DNA of 64,000 bases, from positions 1 through 64,000 of the forward strand of contig DCHZ01000040.1 of assembly GCA_002315385.1 (NCBI GenBank). The letters run 5' to 3'. Shown piece after piece: positions 60,787 to 64,000 of the stretch. Position numbers and translations under genes: made by a program. Positions within the stretch are counted from its first letter, which is position 1. Each line of letters starts with the position of its first letter. This DNA is from Firmicutes bacterium UBA1739 (lineage in GTDB: Bacteria > Bacillota > Clostridia > Peptostreptococcales > Anaerovoracaceae). Under the pieces are notes generated by a model. The model searched no databases and was not told the DNA's origin. It saw only the letters and a list, made by a program, of their open reading frames with translations.

Positions 60787-62459
60787 TAAGTAAATTATCG
60801 GTAAAGAATTTTGCAATTATTAAAGACCTCAACATAGACTTTCACGAAGGGCTCAATATCCTGACCGGTGAGACAGGCTCCGGGAAATCAATAATCATAG
60901 AAGCAATTCATATGGCCCTCGGGGGAAGGAGCGATTCCGACTATGTCCGTACCGGCTGCAGTAAAGCTGTGATACAGCTTGTTATTGATGACCGCGAGTT
61001 CGATGAACCGGTTATTCTGACCAGAGAAATCTTTTCCGGCGGCCGCAGTACCGGCAGAATAAACGACGAAATAGTTACAAACGCCCGGCTGAGTTCCTTT
61101 TCGAAAAACTTCGTAGATATACATGGTCAATATGACAATCAGGCTCTTTTAAATAAAGACAATCACATCTCTATTCTGGATTCCTACAATATCAATGATA
61201 TCTATTCCGCAAAAAAAAATTATTCAACAGCATATTCAAAATACAGAAAAATCAGCGACGAGCTTTCCGAGCTGAATACAAACGTGCGTGAAAGCCTGCG
61301 TAAAAAAGATTTCATGGAGTATGAGCTGAATGAGATTATTAAAGTGTCCCCCCGGCCCGAAGAAGACATGGAGCTCAGTGAAAAGCTCAATATTCTCCAA
61401 AACAGCGAGAAGATTTTTTCATCGGCGAGAGGTGCTTCGGATTTACTGTACTCATCCGAAAACAGCTGTTCCGAATTGCTCAGAAAAGCCTCAAACGAGC
61501 TGGCGAAAATTGAATCCCTGTCCGCCCGTTTCGGTGAAATGAAAGAAACTGTAGATGACTGTTATTACAGACTCGAGGAAATAGCCTCCGGTCTTTCCGA
61601 ATATACGGATTCCATTGACTTTTCTACGGAAGAGATCGATGCACTGATCTCCCGTCAGGAAAAGATTGAAGATCTTAAAAGAAAATACGGCGGTTCAATT
61701 GATGACATTATCATGCACCGAAGCAGGATTGAAAAGGCACTTTCTGATTTTGATAATTTTGATTTCAGAAAAGGCGAACTGGAAAAGCAGCTGCAGTCTC
61801 AGTACGAACTGGTATTTGAGTCAGCTTCCGTTCTAAGCTCCCTGCGAAATGAAGCCGCAGCTCATCTGGAAAAATCCGTCACCTCCGAGCTTCAGGAGCT
61901 GAACTTTAAAAACAGCATCTTCAAAGTCGATTTTAAAGAAAGCATCGGTGAATCCGGCAGACCCGTCTTCACAGAGAACGGTTATGATGAAATCGAATTC
62001 CTTATTTCCACTAATAAGGGCGAAGCTCTAAAGCCCCTGGCAAAAATAGCCTCCGGAGGTGAAATATCACGTATCATGCTTGCATTTAAGAGAATTACCG
62101 GCCGTTTCAGCTCTGTTCCCACTTTTATTTTTGACGAAATAGATACGGGAATAAGCGGAAACGCCGCTGAAGTTGTCGGCGGCAAGCTGTCCCGCATCGC
62201 CTCCGAGCATCAGATAATATGCATCACTCATCTGCCTCAGATTGCCGTTATGGGTGATTTTCACTATATAATTAACAAGCACAGCGATGATAACGAAACC
62301 TTTACTACCGTCGATGAAATCAACGGAGAAGCCCTGATAAAAGAAATCGCCCGATTATCCGGCAGCAGTCACCTTACCGAAAGCTCCAGACAGAATGCCA
62401 TTGAAATGATAAGCTTTGCCCGTTCGGAGAAAGAACAGTTTTCGACAGGCAATAATTAA
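60783..62459 (+). CDS. recN: DNA repair protein RecN
   Basis: 558 aa SMC-like ATPase. TTG start overlapping the argR stop (TTGA), with AGGTG upstream. Walker A: GLNILTGETGSGKSIIIEAI; the central part is coiled coil (about 150-370); the C-terminal head has ASGGEISRIMLAFKRITGRF (ABC signature) and FIFDEIDTGISGNAAEVVGG (Walker B), then ICITHLPQIAVMG. RecN gathers double-strand break ends for recombination. Followed by a strong terminator. Confidence 0.97.
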   Translation: MISKLSVKNFAIIKDLNIDFHEGLNILTGETGSGKSIIIEAIHMALGGRSDSDYVRTGCSKAVIQLVIDDREFDEPVILTREIFSGGRSTGRINDEIVTNARLSSFSKNFVDIHGQYDNQALLNKDNHISILDSYNINDIYSAKKNYSTAYSKYRKISDELSELNTNVRESLRKKDFMEYELNEIIKVSPRPEEDMELSEKLNILQNSEKIFSSARGASDLLYSSENSCSELLRKASNELAKIESLSARFGEMKETVDDCYYRLEEIASGLSEYTDSIDFSTEEIDALISRQEKIEDLKRKYGGSIDDIIMHRSRIEKALSDFDNFDFRKGELEKQLQSQYELVFESASVLSSLRNEAAAHLEKSVTSELQELNFKNSIFKVDFKESIGESGRPVFTENGYDEIEFLISTNKGEALKPLAKIASGGEISRIMLAFKRITGRFSSVPTFIFDEIDTGISGNAAEVVGGKLSRIASEHQIICITHLPQIAVMGDFHYIINKHSDDNETFTTVDEINGEALIKEIARLSGSSHLTESSRQNAIEMISFARSEKEQFSTGNN

Positions 62460-62473
62460 CAACAGATACTTTC

Positions 62474-62523
62474 ACCGGCCCCACCGCCGATTAACAGTCG
62501 GATTGCGGCCGGTTTTGTCTTTC
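62474..62523 (+). terminator. Rho-independent terminator of argR-recN
   Basis: ACCGGCC (62474-62480) pairs with GGCCGGT (62507-62513), with an inner CCGA/TCGG pair, followed by TTTGTCTTTC. It stands 15 bp after the recN stop and faces the leftward lipid kinase gene. Confidence 0.85.
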
Positions 62524-62554
62524 AGCGAAAAAATGCAGGGGGCTGTGAATTTTT

Positions 62555-63457
62555 TTATCTGATTGCTCTTGGAGTGCAAACATTGAATCTTCCCGGAAGC
62601 TGTCTGATGTGAAGAGGAAAATCAGGTCCCTTTTCTCCGTCAACATCTGTTCCCACTTCAACTTCTGAATCTATGATTATTTCATCCGTCTGGAAGAAAT
62701 CCACGTAAGGACTGTTGATATGGTCTCTCTTCAAAACTCCGACTACTAAATTTACAAATTCGATAACAGGACATTCTTTAAAGATAATTACGTCGAATTT
62801 ACCGTCACTGACGGAAGCATTGGGAGCAAGTCTTTTGAATCCCCCCGCAGTGTTTCCGTTCATAACAAGCATGAAGTAAATATTCTCTTCCGATTCGATT
62901 CCATCATGTTTCAGATGCACTTTAAAAGGTTTGAGCTTTGGAAGTTCCTCCAGACCTTTAAGATAGTATCCTATCATCCCGAACATATTTTTTACCTTCT
63001 GATCGGTTTTCTGACTCACGTCAATAATAAATCCAAGGCTTGCTTCATTTGCAAAATATCTGTCATTGATCCGACCGATATCCAAAGGCACATAATAATC
63101 CTCCACAGCCACATCCAGCATAGCTTCAATTACCGTAGGAATATTGAGATGGTTTGCCAGATCATTAGCCGTTCCGGTAGGGAAAATAGCCACCGGTACG
63201 TGATAATCTGCATAAATCAATGCATTTATGCAGATATCCACCGAGCCGTCACCACCTGACATAATTACCTTACAAACTTTTTCTCTGTCCAGCGAATTAA
63301 GAAACTCCACCATGGGTTCAGGATTTCTCGTTATTTTATATGGGAATACATGCATTCCCTTTTCCTGAAACTTTTCTATTACTCTGTCAAGATTTCCCGC
63401 AAATGTCCCGCTGCCTGAATTGCTGTTATAAAACAGAATTACTATGTTTGCTTTCAT
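62555..63457 (-). CDS. Diacylglycerol/lipid kinase family protein (YegS/DagK-like)
   Basis: 300 aa from ATG 63457 (GGAGG 7-8 bp upstream). Motifs: ILFYNSNSGSGTFAGNLDRV at the N-terminus, VIMSGGDGSVDICINALIYA (the GGDG nucleotide loop), and VAIFPTGTANDLANHLNIPT (the GTxND motif), then GDGKFDVI-like DGKFDVIIFKECP. This family phosphorylates diacylglycerol or related lipids at the membrane; substrate not determinable. It overlaps the folC end by 32 bp. Confidence 0.92.
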   Translation of the reverse strand: MKANIVILFYNSNSGSGTFAGNLDRVIEKFQEKGMHVFPYKITRNPEPMVEFLNSLDREKVCKVIMSGGDGSVDICINALIYADYHVPVAIFPTGTANDLANHLNIPTVIEAMLDVAVEDYYVPLDIGRINDRYFANEASLGFIIDVSQKTDQKVKNMFGMIGYYLKGLEELPKLKPFKVHLKHDGIESEENIYFMLVMNGNTAGGFKRLAPNASVSDGKFDVIIFKECPVIEFVNLVVGVLKRDHINSPYVDFFQTDEIIIDSEVEVGTDVDGEKGPDFPLHIRQLPGRFNVCTPRAIR

Positions 63458-64000
63458 CTTTCGTACCTCCATTAATACAAAATCTGATAATAGGTCTTAT
63501 CGAACCAATTAAATACAATGAACCTGCAAAAATCAATGCAGTATATCTGTTTCCGTTATCCGAATCCGTCATACAATTATACGCAGCTTTCGCCGCATCA
63601 GCAGGATTTTTTATAACAGTCACTTTGCACTTGCTGCCGGACACACTTTTCAGAACCTTTGCATATTTTTCGGCATCAAGCTTTCTCGGATTTTCCGGCT
63701 CCGAAACGATAAAATCCGCTCCTGTATCTGCCAGCATTTCCGCCATCAATTTGTATTCTTTATCCATCAGGACTCCCGTTACTATCAGCAGCTTATCATC
63801 CTTTGAGAAGGACTTTTTTATCCACTCAGTTAAAACCCTGACACTGTCTCTGTTGTGAGCTCCGTCCAGAACAATTCCGGGATTCCGACATATGATTTCA
63901 ATTCTGCCAGGCTGCCTTGCTTCGGCAATTCCGGCCTTTAATGCACATTCCGGAACTGAAAACCCGTATTGCCCGCACAATATACTTAATATCTTCAGAG
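63426..64000 (-). CDS. folC: Folylpolyglutamate synthase FolC, C-terminal part (cut by window edge)
   Basis: The frame is open to base 64000, so the 5' part lies outside the window; about 191 residues are visible. GIAEARQPGRIEII and GIVLDGAHNRDSVRVLTEWI are the Mur ligase-type C-terminal motifs of FolC (GRxE and DGAHNxxS), followed by TGVLMDKEYKLMAEML and YTALIFAGSLYLIGSIRPII. FolC adds glutamates to folates. The gene end overlaps the lipid kinase start, implying coupling. Confidence 0.92.
   Translation of the reverse strand, partial: LKILSILCGQYGFSVPECALKAGIAEARQPGRIEIICRNPGIVLDGAHNRDSVRVLTEWIKKSFSKDDKLLIVTGVLMDKEYKLMAEMLADTGADFIVSEPENPRKLDAEKYAKVLKSVSGSKCKVTVIKNPADAAKAAYNCMTDSDNGNRYTALIFAGSLYLIGSIRPIIRFCINGGTKDESKHSNSVL

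Noticed and set aside
60352..60816. 154-aa minus-strand ORF opposite argR
   Set aside because: Antisense shadow of a certain gene.

Overview
The window reads as a low-to-mid GC anaerobic Bacillota genome, most likely class Clostridia. The pointers are the ruvC-ruvA-ruvB-spoIID-queA-tgt cluster, an argR-recN pair, a SpoIID-family protein, GGAGG-type ribosome binding sites on nearly every gene, and a conjugation module with Maff2, DUF5688, RadC and RepA_N proteins of the type found in clostridial integrative elements. Genus cannot be assigned from what is visible. Nearly every gene up to 60.1 kb, and the two at the right edge, lie on the minus strand; only argR-recN read rightward.

Layout. (1) 1-6.9 kb: a type III-A CRISPR locus transcribed leftward, cas6-cas10-csm2-csm3-csm4-csm5, then a CRISPR array whose leader-proximal repeat is the one next to csm5. 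Cas10 keeps both its HD and GGDD centres, yet no CARF effector (csm6-like) and no cas1/cas2 are in view. (2) 7-10.8 kb: a partly decayed restriction-modification island holding a frameshifted MrcB-N-like gene, the C-terminal stump of a second cytosine-C5 methyltransferase, a 49-aa ORF, an HpaII-family endonuclease, an intact cytosine-C5 methyltransferase and a Vsr endonuclease. (3) 10.9-50.5 kb: a large conjugative, plasmid-like element. From its right end it carries DUF3970, ParA, ParB, a RepA_N initiator with palindromic iterons inside its coding sequence, RadC, DUF5688, a Toprim/DUF3991-like protein, Maff2, a VirD4-type coupling protein, a VirB6/TrbL-like channel, TrsC/TrsD/VirB4-like proteins, a muralytic SLT-M23 protein, two VirB8-like candidates, 42-bp tandem repeats (oriT candidate), two relaxosome-type small proteins and a MobP2-type relaxase. 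A complete-looking Tad-type pilus/secretion cassette follows (two TadZ-like proteins, a CpaB/SAF protein, the TadA ATPase, TadB, TadC, four small pilin-like proteins sharing an N-terminal MK[N/D][L/F]I motif), then an SLH-domain protein, a 2307-aa secreted protein, an ArdC-like antirestriction protein and SSB. No integrase is visible. The element stops at the 3' end of rlmD/rumA, a gene known as an integration site for streptococcal ICEs. (4) 50.5-64 kb: chromosomal core genes rlmD, mgtC-like, tgt, queA, spoIID-like, ruvB, ruvA, ruvC, a YkvI-like transporter, argR, recN, a lipid kinase and the C-terminal part of folC.

How it works together (inference). Rep/Par genes maintain the element, the relaxase with VirD4/VirB4/VirB6-like proteins transfers it, and ArdC and SSB protect and coat incoming DNA. 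The embedded Tad machine, SLH protein and giant exported protein would remodel the cell surface, perhaps for mating contact or host adhesion. The most unusual features are this Tad/giant-surface-protein cassette inside a conjugation operon, the repeat families at the expected positions of oriV and oriT, and several chains of tiny, overlapping, strongly SD-led ORFs next to terminator-like hairpins.
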